DNA from: Streptomyces marianii
GTDB lineage: Bacteria > Actinomycetota > Actinomycetes > Streptomycetales > Streptomycetaceae
Length of the DNA stretch: 64,000 nucleotides
NCBI RefSeq assembly: GCF_005795905.1
Contig: NZ_VAWE01000001.1
Span: forward strand, 5,755,001-5,819,000
Direction: 5' to 3'
Below are positions 17,224 to 24,779 of the stretch, in pieces. The position numbers and the translations under genes are program-made. The stretch's first letter is position 1. The number at the start of each line of letters is the position of its first letter. The notes below the pieces were generated by a model. It made no database searches, was not told where the DNA came from, and saw only the letters and a list, made by a program, of their open reading frames with translations.

Positions 17224-19932
17224 GTGTCGGAAAACAAAGATCAGAAGTTCGTCTACGACTTCACCGAGGGCAACAAGGACCTCAAGGACCTCCTCGGTGG
17301 CAAGGGTGCGAACCTCGCCGAGATGACCAACCTCGGGCTGCCCGTCCCCCCGGGCTTCACCATCACCACCGAGGCCTGCAAGGTCTACCTGGACAGTGGC
17401 GAGGAGCCCGCGGCACTGCGTGACGAGGTGAGTGCGCACCTCGACGCGCTGGAGCAGCGCATGGGCAAGAAGCTGGGCCAGGCCGACGACCCGCTGCTGG
17501 TGTCCGTACGATCCGGCGCCAAGTTCTCCATGCCCGGCATGATGGACACGGTCCTGAACATCGGTCTGTCCGACACCTCGGTGGAGGGCCTCGCCAAGCA
17601 GGCCGGCGACGACCGCTTCGCCTGGGACTCCTACCGCCGGCTCATCCAGATGTTCGGCAAGACCGTCCTCGGCGTCGACGGCGAGCTGTTCGAGGACGCC
17701 CTGGAGGGGGCCAAGGAGGCCAAGAAGGTCGCGGTCGACACCGACCTGGACGCCGCCGACCTGAAGAAGCTGGTCAAGCAGTTCAAGAAGATCGTCAAGT
17801 CCGAGACCGGCCGCGACTTCCCGCAGGATCCGCGCGAGCAGATGGACCTGGCCATCAAGGCCGTCTTCGACTCCTGGAACGGCGACCGGGCGAAGCTCTA
17901 CCGCCGTCAGGAGCGCATCCCGCACGACCTGGGCACCGCGGTCAACGTCTGCTCCATGGTCTTCGGCAACCTCGGCCCGGACTCCGGCACCGGTGTCGCC
18001 TTCACCCGCGACCCCGCGTCCGGACACCAGGGCGTCTACGGCGACTACCTGCAGAACGCGCAGGGCGAGGACGTCGTCGCCGGTATCCGCAACACGGTGC
18101 CGCTCGCGGATCTGGAGTCGATCGACAAGAAGTCGTACGACCAGCTGATGCAGATCATGGAGACGCTCGAGACGCACTACCGGGACCTGTGCGACATCGA
18201 GTTCACCATCGAGCGCGGCCAGCTGTGGATGCTGCAGACCCGGGTCGGCAAGCGCACCGCGGGTGCCGCCTTCCGGATCGCCACCCAGCTCGTGGACCAG
18301 GGCCTCATCGACGAGGCCGAGGCTCTCCAGCGCGTCACCGGCGCGCAGCTCGCGCAGCTGATGTTCCCGCGCTTCGACGAGACCGCCCAGGTCGAGAAGC
18401 TCGGCCGTGGTATCGCCGCCTCCCCGGGCGCGGCGGTCGGCAAGGCCGTCTTCGACTCCTACACGGCCGTCAAGTGGTCCCGTTCCGGCGAGAAGGTCAT
18501 CCTGATCCGTCGCGAGACCAACCCGGACGACCTCGACGGCATGATCGCGGCCGAGGGCATCCTGACCTCCCGCGGCGGCAAGACCTCCCACGCCGCCGTC
18601 GTCGCCCGCGGCATGGGCAAGACCTGTGTCTGTGGTGCCGAGGAGCTGGAGGTCGACACCAAGCGCCGCCGGATGACGGTGAACGGCACGGTCGTGGAGG
18701 AGGGCGACGTCGTCTCCATCGACGGTTCCACCGGCAAGGTGTACATCGGCGAGGTCCCGGTCGTGCCGTCCCCGGTGGTGGAGTACTTCGAGGGCCGGAT
18801 GCACGCGGGCGCCGACGACGCCGACGAGCTCGTCCAGGCCGTGCACCGGATCATGGCCTACGCGGACCGGGTACGCCGGCTGCGGGTACGGGCCAACGCG
18901 GACAACGCCGAGGACGCGCTGCGTGCCCGCCGCTTCGGCGCCCAGGGCATCGGTCTGTGCCGCACCGAGCACATGTTCCTCGGCGAGCGCCGCGAGATGG
19001 TCGAGAAGCTGATCCTCGCCGACACCGACGACGAGCGCGAGGACGCGCTGAAGGCGCTGCTGCCGCTGCAGAAGAAGGACTTCGTCGAGCTCTTCGAGGC
19101 GATGGACGGGCTGCCGGTGACGGTGCGGCTGCTGGACCCGCCGCTGCACGAGTTCCTGCCGGACATCACCGAGCTGTCGGTGCGCGTGGCGCTCGCGGAG
19201 GCCCGCAAGGACGCCAACGAGAACGACCTGCGCCTGCTGCAGGCGGTGCACCGGCTGCACGAGCAGAACCCGATGCTGGGGCTGCGCGGGGTCCGTCTCG
19301 GTCTGGTCATCCCCGGTCTGTTCACCATGCAGGTGCGGGCCATCGCGGAGGCCGCGGCGGAGCGGAGGAACGCCAAGGGCGACCCGCGTGCCGAGATCAT
19401 GATCCCGCTGGTGGGCACGGTCCAGGAGCTGGAGATCGTCCGCGAGGAGGCCGAGGAGGTCATCGCGGAGGTCGAGGCGAGGACCGGCGTGGAGCTGAAG
19501 CTGGCGCTGGGCACGATGATCGAGCTGCCGCGTGCCGCGCTGACCGCCGCTCAGATCGCTGAGGCGGCCGAGTTCTTCTCCTTCGGCACGAACGACCTCA
19601 CCCAGACCGTGTGGGGCTTCAGCCGGGACGACGTGGAGGCGAGCTTCTTCACGGCCTACCTGGAGAAGGGCATCTTCGGCGTCAGCCCGTTCGAGACGAT
19701 CGACAAGGACGGCGTCGGTTCGCTGGTGCGCAACGCGGCGGCGGCCGGCCGGGCCACCCGCCCGGACCTGAAGCTCGGCGTCTGCGGTGAGCACGGCGGT
19801 GACCCGGAGTCGGTGCACTTCTTCCACGAGGTGGGCCTGGACTACGTCTCCTGCTCGCCGTTCCGGATCCCCGTGGCCCGCCTGGAGGCCGGTCGCGCGG
19901 CGGCGCAGTCCTCCGGGAGCGACAGCCGCTGA
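17224..19932 (+). CDS. ppdK: Pyruvate, phosphate dikinase
   Basis: The 902-residue enzyme interconverts pyruvate + ATP + Pi with phosphoenolpyruvate + AMP + PPi and can act in gluconeogenesis or pyruvate re-use. The N-terminal ATP-grasp domain starts KFVYDFTEG...LLGGKGANLAEM. The phosphohistidine domain has GGKTSHAAVVARGMG with His456, and the PEP/pyruvate barrel ends with GVCGEHGGDP and catalytic Cys854. The GTG at 17224 has GAGGAG nine bases upstream; the longer open frame to 17059 is not typical of the family. A 19-bp-stem terminator follows. Confidence 0.96.
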   Translation: MSENKDQKFVYDFTEGNKDLKDLLGGKGANLAEMTNLGLPVPPGFTITTEACKVYLDSGEEPAALRDEVSAHLDALEQRMGKKLGQADDPLLVSVRSGAKFSMPGMMDTVLNIGLSDTSVEGLAKQAGDDRFAWDSYRRLIQMFGKTVLGVDGELFEDALEGAKEAKKVAVDTDLDAADLKKLVKQFKKIVKSETGRDFPQDPREQMDLAIKAVFDSWNGDRAKLYRRQERIPHDLGTAVNVCSMVFGNLGPDSGTGVAFTRDPASGHQGVYGDYLQNAQGEDVVAGIRNTVPLADLESIDKKSYDQLMQIMETLETHYRDLCDIEFTIERGQLWMLQTRVGKRTAGAAFRIATQLVDQGLIDEAEALQRVTGAQLAQLMFPRFDETAQVEKLGRGIAASPGAAVGKAVFDSYTAVKWSRSGEKVILIRRETNPDDLDGMIAAEGILTSRGGKTSHAAVVARGMGKTCVCGAEELEVDTKRRRMTVNGTVVEEGDVVSIDGSTGKVYIGEVPVVPSPVVEYFEGRMHAGADDADELVQAVHRIMAYADRVRRLRVRANADNAEDALRARRFGAQGIGLCRTEHMFLGERREMVEKLILADTDDEREDALKALLPLQKKDFVELFEAMDGLPVTVRLLDPPLHEFLPDITELSVRVALAEARKDANENDLRLLQAVHRLHEQNPMLGLRGVRLGLVIPGLFTMQVRAIAEAAAERRNAKGDPRAEIMIPLVGTVQELEIVREEAEEVIAEVEARTGVELKLALGTMIELPRAALTAAQIAEAAEFFSFGTNDLTQTVWGFSRDDVEASFFTAYLEKGIFGVSPFETIDKDGVGSLVRNAAAAGRATRPDLKLGVCGEHGGDPESVHFFHEVGLDYVSCSPFRIPVARLEAGRAAAQSSGSDSR

Positions 19933-20050
19933 CGGGAGCGAGCGCCGTCGGCGGAAGCCGTCGGCGGTACTGATTCCCGCCCCCTGAACCCGGGGCCGTC
20001 GGTGGTCCCCGACCCTCACCGACCGGCCGGCGGTCCCGGTGCACCGAGGG

Positions 20051-20103
20051 ACGAGCGGGACGGGCACCTTGTGCGGAGGTGCCCGTCCCGCTCGTTTCCT
20101 TTT
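20051..20103 (+). terminator. ppdK terminator
   Basis: A perfect 19-bp stem (20051-20069 with 20077-20095), a 7-nt loop and a TTTCCTTTT tail form one of the clearest intrinsic terminators in the window. Confidence 0.9.
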
Positions 20104-20515
20104 GGCGATTCCCGTCGCCGGTGACTCCTGGCCCGGTGGGCCGTGCCGCCGCCGGGCCCTGTTGAATGACGGACCAGTAGCGTGTTTTAACGGAAGCTTG
20201 ATTTTCGCCATTCGTTGAGCAAAGAACAGGCGGGGCGCGGTCGACGGATCCCCACCCGCCGGCCGCGCCCCATTACCGATGCCGGACACGGAGCCGCAAC
20301 CTCCGCCGACCGCCGCCAGGCGCGGAAAGCCCCCCACGGTCTTTGCCTGCGCCCCTCGGTACCCGAAGGTTTCGTGCCCGACGTCGTACAGCTTTTCGGT
20401 TGACCACCCTGTTGCGCGATGCGTTTCAACTGTGGCTGAAACACCGTGGTAACGTCCTGTGATTGCATGCATACTCAGTGACGGGGGCGATTGCGGATGC
20501 AACAGTGGGGGTTCC
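20104..20515. other. Intergenic region before the TTA-containing regulator
   Basis: No gene is supported. The stretch is relatively AT-rich near 20180-20220 and 20395-20480, including TGCATGCATACTCA at about 20465-20478, where the promoter of the next gene probably lies. No clear repeat was found. Confidence 0.4.
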
Positions 20516-21547
20516 GTGCTGCGAATCCACCTCACCGGTGAAGACCTCGCCAGGGTGCGGATGGCGGCCAGGCCGGACGTTTTGTGGGAAGCGATTCTGA
20601 GTTTCCACCGTTTACGGGACCGGCGCGGCGCCACCGTCTTCGGGGAATGGCGGACGGAAACCCGGGCCCGGCTGAACGGTGAAACACGGCTCCTCGCGGC
20701 CCTCGTTCCGCAGCGCGGCTATTTCCCGGACTTCCTGACCCCGCCAGAGGCGCTGGAGGGCCTGGAGGAGGGCCTGGAGGCGGTGCGCGCCACCCCGGTG
20801 CGCAGGCTCGCCGCCGAGCTGGCGCTGCTCGCCGCGGAGCGGCCGCACTCCGTGCTCACGGGCCGCCTCGCCGGGCTCGCCGAGGGCGCGGCCGGGCCGA
20901 TGGACCGGCTCGTGGGGGCGCTGCGCAGCTACCACCGGTCGGCGATCGAGCCGTACTGGCCGCACATCCAGGCAGCGGTGGAGGCCGATCGTGCCGTGCG
21001 CGGCCGGGCCCTGCTCGACGGGGGAGCGGACGAGCTGCTGGCCTCCCTGCCGCCGATGCTGCGCTGGCGTGCGCCGGTGCTGGAGGCCGACTACCCGGTG
21101 GACCGCGAGGTGCGGCTGGAGGGGCGAGGGCTGCTGCTGCAGCCGTCGTACTTCTGCCGCGGCACGCCCGTCGTCCGCCGGGACCCGGAGCTGCCGCCGG
21201 TGCTGGTCTATCCCGTGACGCACACCGGGTCCCCGGTGACGTGGGAGCGGGACGGGCTGTCGCTGGGCCGGCTGGTGGGCCACACCCGCTCGGCGGTGCT
21301 GCAGTCCATCGGCAGCGGCTGCACGACCAGCGAGCTGGCCCGCAGGGCGGGGGTGTCGCTCGCCTCCGCCAGTCAGCACGCGTGCGTGCTGCGGGAGGCC
21401 GGGCTCGTGGTCACGCTGCGGAACGGGAACGCGGTGCTGCACACGATGACGCCGCTGGGCACGGCCCTGCTGAGGGGCCGCGCCCAGCGTGATCCGGAGC
21501 CGCCGGGGGTGCTTACGCCCGGAACGGTCCCGTCACCTCGTAGGTGA
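20516..21547 (+). CDS. Winged-helix (ArsR-like) regulator with a TTA codon
   Basis: This 343-residue protein has a long N-terminal helical region of unknown function (about 1-250). A C-terminal winged helix follows, with SIGSGCTTSELARRAGVSLASASQHACVLREAGLV at about 265-300. The layout matches Streptomyces regulators annotated DUF5937/ArsR-like. The GTG at 20516 is used. Codon 33 (20612-20614) is TTA, a leucine codon so rare in Streptomyces that translation usually depends on the developmental tRNA bldA. The 3' end overlaps the convergent PhoX-like gene by 35 bases. Confidence 0.85.
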   Translation: MLRIHLTGEDLARVRMAARPDVLWEAILSFHRLRDRRGATVFGEWRTETRARLNGETRLLAALVPQRGYFPDFLTPPEALEGLEEGLEAVRATPVRRLAAELALLAAERPHSVLTGRLAGLAEGAAGPMDRLVGALRSYHRSAIEPYWPHIQAAVEADRAVRGRALLDGGADELLASLPPMLRWRAPVLEADYPVDREVRLEGRGLLLQPSYFCRGTPVVRRDPELPPVLVYPVTHTGSPVTWERDGLSLGRLVGHTRSAVLQSIGSGCTTSELARRAGVSLASASQHACVLREAGLVVTLRNGNAVLHTMTPLGTALLRGRAQRDPEPPGVLTPGTVPSPRR

Positions 21548-22673
21548 TGCCGCCCGACGAGCTGCCGCTGGTGCCGCGCTGGCTGGAGAAGTACAGCCGC
21601 CGCCCGTCCGGGGAGAAGGCCGGTCCGGTGATCTCCGAGCCGGACTGGCCGCTGATCCGCAGGAACGGCGCGACGACGTCGTCGGGGGTGATGAGGCAGA
21701 TCTCCATGTTGCCGCCGTCCTCCGCGACGAACAGATCGCCGGAGGACGAGCCGGTGACGTTGTCCACGCCGGTGAGCGGGGCCGAGCCGCCCGTCACCAG
21801 CGAGTCGTCGTAGGCGAGTTCATAGGTGCCGCTGGTGAGGTCGAGCTGCCAGAGGCGGTTGTCGCCCTTGGTGGTGAACCAGACGGTGTCGTTGGCGTAG
21901 TGGCAGCCCTCGCCGCCGTTGAACCTCTTCGCTCCGGACACCTGGCTGCGGGTCGCGGTGGGGGATCCGTCCGGATCGGGCACGTTCGCCCAGCTGAACG
22001 ACCCGGCGGTCGCGGTACCGGCGACCAGCACCTGGAGCGTGCCGGAGGACAGGTCGCCCCAGGTCGTGGGGACGAAGCGGTAGAGGCAGCCGTTGGACTC
22101 GTCCTCGGTCAGGTACACCGCCTTGCGGACCGGGTCGGCGGCCGCGGCCTCGTGCTTGAACCGGCCCATGGCGTCACGGCGGACGGCGGCCTGCACACCC
22201 CACGGGTCGGTCTCGTAGACGTAGCCGAGGCTGACCTCCTCGCACGACAGCCAGGTGTTCCACGGGGTCTTCCCGCCGGCGCAGTTGGTGCGGGTGCCCG
22301 ACAGGATGCGGTAGGCCCCGGTGACCGCGCCCGCCGAGGAGAACCGCACGGCGCTCGCCCCGCCGGAGGGGTTGATCTCCGAGTTGGACACGTAGATCCA
22401 GCCGGAGCCGTCGGTGAAACAGGCCCCGCCGTCGGGGGCGTTGTGCCAGGTGTAGGAGGTGGAGGCGACCTTCTGCCCGGACCGGGCGATCACCCTGCTG
22501 GTGAATCCTGCCGGCAGCCGGATGCCGTTGGCGTCGGCCGCGCCGAGCGCCCCGTACGGCCCGGCGCCGGGCTGGGCCGGGGCCGCGGAGGCGGCGCCCT
22601 GCCACAGCGTGCCGCCGAAGGCGGCCGCGGACGTGCCGATGACCGCTCCGCGCAGGAAGCTGCGTCGTTCCAC
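21513..22673 (-). CDS. Tat-exported PhoX-family phosphatase-like protein
   Basis: The 386-residue product begins with a twin-arginine signal (RRSFLRGAVIGTSAAAFGG) and an AxA-type cleavage region near residue 30. The mature part is a beta-propeller-like protein with repeated DGSGWIYVSNSE, NTWLSCEEV and SPDGRRLYFSSQRG blades, as in the PhoX/DUF839 group that needs calcium and iron for phosphatase activity. It is shorter than classic PhoX (usually over 600 residues), so a different hydrolytic or binding role is possible. The GTG at 22673 has GGAG five bases upstream; a GTG at 22679 is an alternative start. Confidence 0.82.
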   Translation of the reverse strand: MERRSFLRGAVIGTSAAAFGGTLWQGAASAAPAQPGAGPYGALGAADANGIRLPAGFTSRVIARSGQKVASTSYTWHNAPDGGACFTDGSGWIYVSNSEINPSGGASAVRFSSAGAVTGAYRILSGTRTNCAGGKTPWNTWLSCEEVSLGYVYETDPWGVQAAVRRDAMGRFKHEAAAADPVRKAVYLTEDESNGCLYRFVPTTWGDLSSGTLQVLVAGTATAGSFSWANVPDPDGSPTATRSQVSGAKRFNGGEGCHYANDTVWFTTKGDNRLWQLDLTSGTYELAYDDSLVTGGSAPLTGVDNVTGSSSGDLFVAEDGGNMEICLITPDDVVAPFLRISGQSGSEITGPAFSPDGRRLYFSSQRGTSGSSSGGITYEVTGPFRA

Positions 22674-22743
22674 TGTCACTCCAGGGGAAGTCGTGACTGC
22701 CCCGCCCGCCGGGCGGCGGGACAGGGTCGCGCGCCAACGGACC

Positions 22744-22773
22744 ATAGAAGTGTGGAGTTGACACAGCGTCAAC
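22744..22773 (-). promoter_or_regulatory. Promoter of the PhoX-like gene with palindrome
   Basis: On the minus strand TTGACG and TTCTAT are separated by 17 bases, a good housekeeping-type promoter. A perfect GTTGAC-N5-GTCAAC palindrome (22757-22773) covers the -35 box, so a bound regulator would compete with RNA polymerase. Confidence 0.6.
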
Positions 22774-23141
22774 GAAGGGTGGCGTGGAGACGTCGCGGAC
22801 GGGGCGGGGTGAACGGGCCGCCCCGCCGCGCCGCCCTCCGGGAGCCGCCGGGCGCGCCGGGCGTCGTCGGCGAACCGCGGGGCGACGAGATGTGCCGGGG
22901 CGTCGGCCGTCTCGCCGCCCGGCCTGCCGTCGGGGGTGGAGCCCTGCCCGACGGCGCGCGGACCGCGCTCCCGTACCCCATGGTGATCGACTGTGCGCGC
23001 GGGCCCGTCCGGCGATGCGGACGTAATGATTCCGAAAAAAGTTCCCGCTGCGGCGATGAGTCCGGCGCACACCCCGGGTCCACCCCATGACGGACGACGC
23101 CGCCCCACGGCGCGACGACGAGCACGAGAAAGGCACCCTCC
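22774..23141. other. Intergenic region before the VOC-family gene
   Basis: Very GC-rich sequence with no supported gene; open frames here lack ribosome sites and look like compositional noise. A short AT-rich patch at about 23024-23042 (GTAATGATTCCG, then an A-run) may carry the promoter of the next gene. Confidence 0.4.
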
Positions 23142-23552
23142 ATGACCCAGATGATCTTCGTGAACCTGCCGGTGAAGGACCTCGACGCGTCGAAGGCCTT
23201 CTGGGAGACGGTCGGCTACTCCTTCAACCCCCGGTTCACCGACGAGACCGCCGCCTGCCTGGTCATCAGCGACTCCATCTTCGCGATGCTGCTGACCGAG
23301 GCCCGGTTCAAGGACTTCACCAGGAAGGACGTCGCCGACGCCGCCACCAGCACCGAGGTGATCGTCGCGCTGAGTGCCGAGAGCCGCGAGAAGGTCGACG
23401 AGCTGACCGACGCGGCCCTCGCGGCCGGCGGCTCTCCGGCGAACGAGCCGCAGGACCACGGCTTCATGTACGGCCGCTCCTTCCAGGACCCGGACCACCA
23501 CATCTGGGAGGTCGTCTGGATGGACGAGAAAGCCGTCGAGGGCGGCGAGTAG
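23142..23552 (+). CDS. VOC-family (glyoxalase/bleomycin-resistance fold) protein
   Basis: The 136-residue protein has the vicinal-oxygen-chelate fold: IFVNLPVKDLDASKAFWETVGY at the N terminus, a paired beta-alpha-beta module, and FQDPDHHIWEVVWMD at the end. That segment carries the second-module His and Glu metal-ligand candidates. Members of this subgroup are often annotated lactoylglutathione-lyase-like; the true substrate is unknown. It has no operon partner. Confidence 0.88.
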   Translation: MTQMIFVNLPVKDLDASKAFWETVGYSFNPRFTDETAACLVISDSIFAMLLTEARFKDFTRKDVADAATSTEVIVALSAESREKVDELTDAALAAGGSPANEPQDHGFMYGRSFQDPDHHIWEVVWMDEKAVEGGE

Positions 23553-23687
23553 CCCGGCCGTGGGCAGCAGGCCCCCGGCGCCAGGTCCGCCGGATTCTCC
23601 GACCCGCGCGGGCTCCGCCCGCTCCCCGCGCTCGCGCCGGGAGCGGGCGGCATCGGCCCGTCACCAGCCCCGGCCGGCCGGGACGGG

Positions 23688-24206
23688 TCAGTAGTAGCCC
23701 TTCTCCCCGTCGAGCAGTTCCCGGAGGGTGTCCAGGTGACCGGCGTGCCGGGCGGTCTCCTCCACCATGTGGATCAGCATCCAGCGCAGGGAGGCGGCGG
23801 ACGACTCGTAGTCGGGGTGCGGGTGCCGCCCGGCCTCGTCGAGCGAGTGGGCCGCGATGATCTCGTTCGAGACAGCGCACTGCCGCTCGTAGTCCTGAAG
23901 CAGCCGTGCCAGCGGGACGCCCTCGGCCCGCATGTCGGCGTCCTCCGGGGACTCGGCGAACTGCGGGCCGTCGGCGGGCCGGCCGAGGAAGAGGACCTCG
24001 AACCAGGTGTTCTCCGTCCAGCGCAGATGGGAGACGATGCCCGCCACCGTCATCAGGGGCGAGGCCGGCAGGACGGACCGGTGGGCGTCCGCTTCCGCGA
24101 GGCCCTCGCACTTGTAGTGGACGATCGCACGCTGCATGTCGAGCCAGCCGACCAGCTGGGTCCGTTCGTCCGCCACGAAGGGGGGACGTATCCGGGGAGG
24201 AGTCAT
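23688..24206 (-). CDS. DinB-family protein
   Basis: The 172-residue protein matches the DinB/DUF664 four-helix bundle: ERTQLVGWLDMQRAIVHYKCEGL, the metal-ligand His in VSHLRWTENTWF, and HMVEETARHAGHLDTLREL with His residues near the C terminus. The family includes metal-dependent, often mycothiol-linked, transferases. The ATG at 24206 follows directly from the family N terminus (MTPPRIRPPF). It reads toward the VOC-family gene. Confidence 0.88.
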   Translation of the reverse strand: MTPPRIRPPFVADERTQLVGWLDMQRAIVHYKCEGLAEADAHRSVLPASPLMTVAGIVSHLRWTENTWFEVLFLGRPADGPQFAESPEDADMRAEGVPLARLLQDYERQCAVSNEIIAAHSLDEAGRHPHPDYESSAASLRWMLIHMVEETARHAGHLDTLRELLDGEKGYY

Positions 24207-24431
24207 GGATGCCGACGGTAGTCGAGGACGGCGGCGGGCCGCACGTCGATTGCGCTCCGGCGAGCGGAGGTCGCCGCCCGGCGACCGCGGGGCCGGGCCC
24301 GTCTCACGTGTGCGCTTCCCCCCGGACGGCGCGGGTCTCCCGTCCCCCGGGACGCGTGTTTCCCCGACCGGCACGGGCGCCCCGTGCGGCGGGGCTGGCG
24401 GCCCCCCGTCGTGCCGCCGGCCACCACCTCG

Positions 24432-24779
24432 TCAGGTCCAGCGCACCGCGAACGCACGCACCGAGACCTCGTCGTCGTCCAGGCATCGGCCCGTCGCCAG
24501 GTCGAACCGCTGCTTCAGCAGCGGGGAGGCGACGAACGCCCGCCCGTCCGCGGTGCCCACCAGGCCCCGCGACAGGACCTGGGCGCCGGTGAACGGGTCG
24601 CGGTTGTCGATCGCGTACGGCGTCCCCGCGCGGTCCAGGAAGACCGCGGCCTGGCGCCCGTCGGGGAGCAGGGCGGCCATGCCGCGGCCCGGGGTGAGCC
24701 GGGTGATCTCGCAGACGGGCAGCCAGCTGCCGGCCAGTTCGATCTGTAGCGTGATCGGGGGCGCGTCCTGGATCGTCAT
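24432..24779 (-). CDS. nirD: Nitrite reductase small subunit NirD
   Basis: The 115-residue product is the Rieske-fold partner of assimilatory NAD(P)H nitrite reductase. As in other NirD proteins, the Rieske Cys/His ligands are absent; the fold is recognised by WLPVCEITRL, VFLDRAGTPYAIDNRDPFTGAQVLSRG and ASPLLKQRFDLATG. Its ATG overlaps the nirB stop codon, so the subunits are translationally coupled. Confidence 0.93.
   Translation of the reverse strand: MTIQDAPPITLQIELAGSWLPVCEITRLTPGRGMAALLPDGRQAAVFLDRAGTPYAIDNRDPFTGAQVLSRGLVGTADGRAFVASPLLKQRFDLATGRCLDDDEVSVRAFAVRWT

Noticed and set aside
17122..20634. A 1170-residue open frame antisense to ppdK
   Set aside because: It mirrors ppdK codon structure (Leu/Val/Gly/Asp/His-rich), has no domain and no ribosome site; long antisense frames are expected at this GC content.
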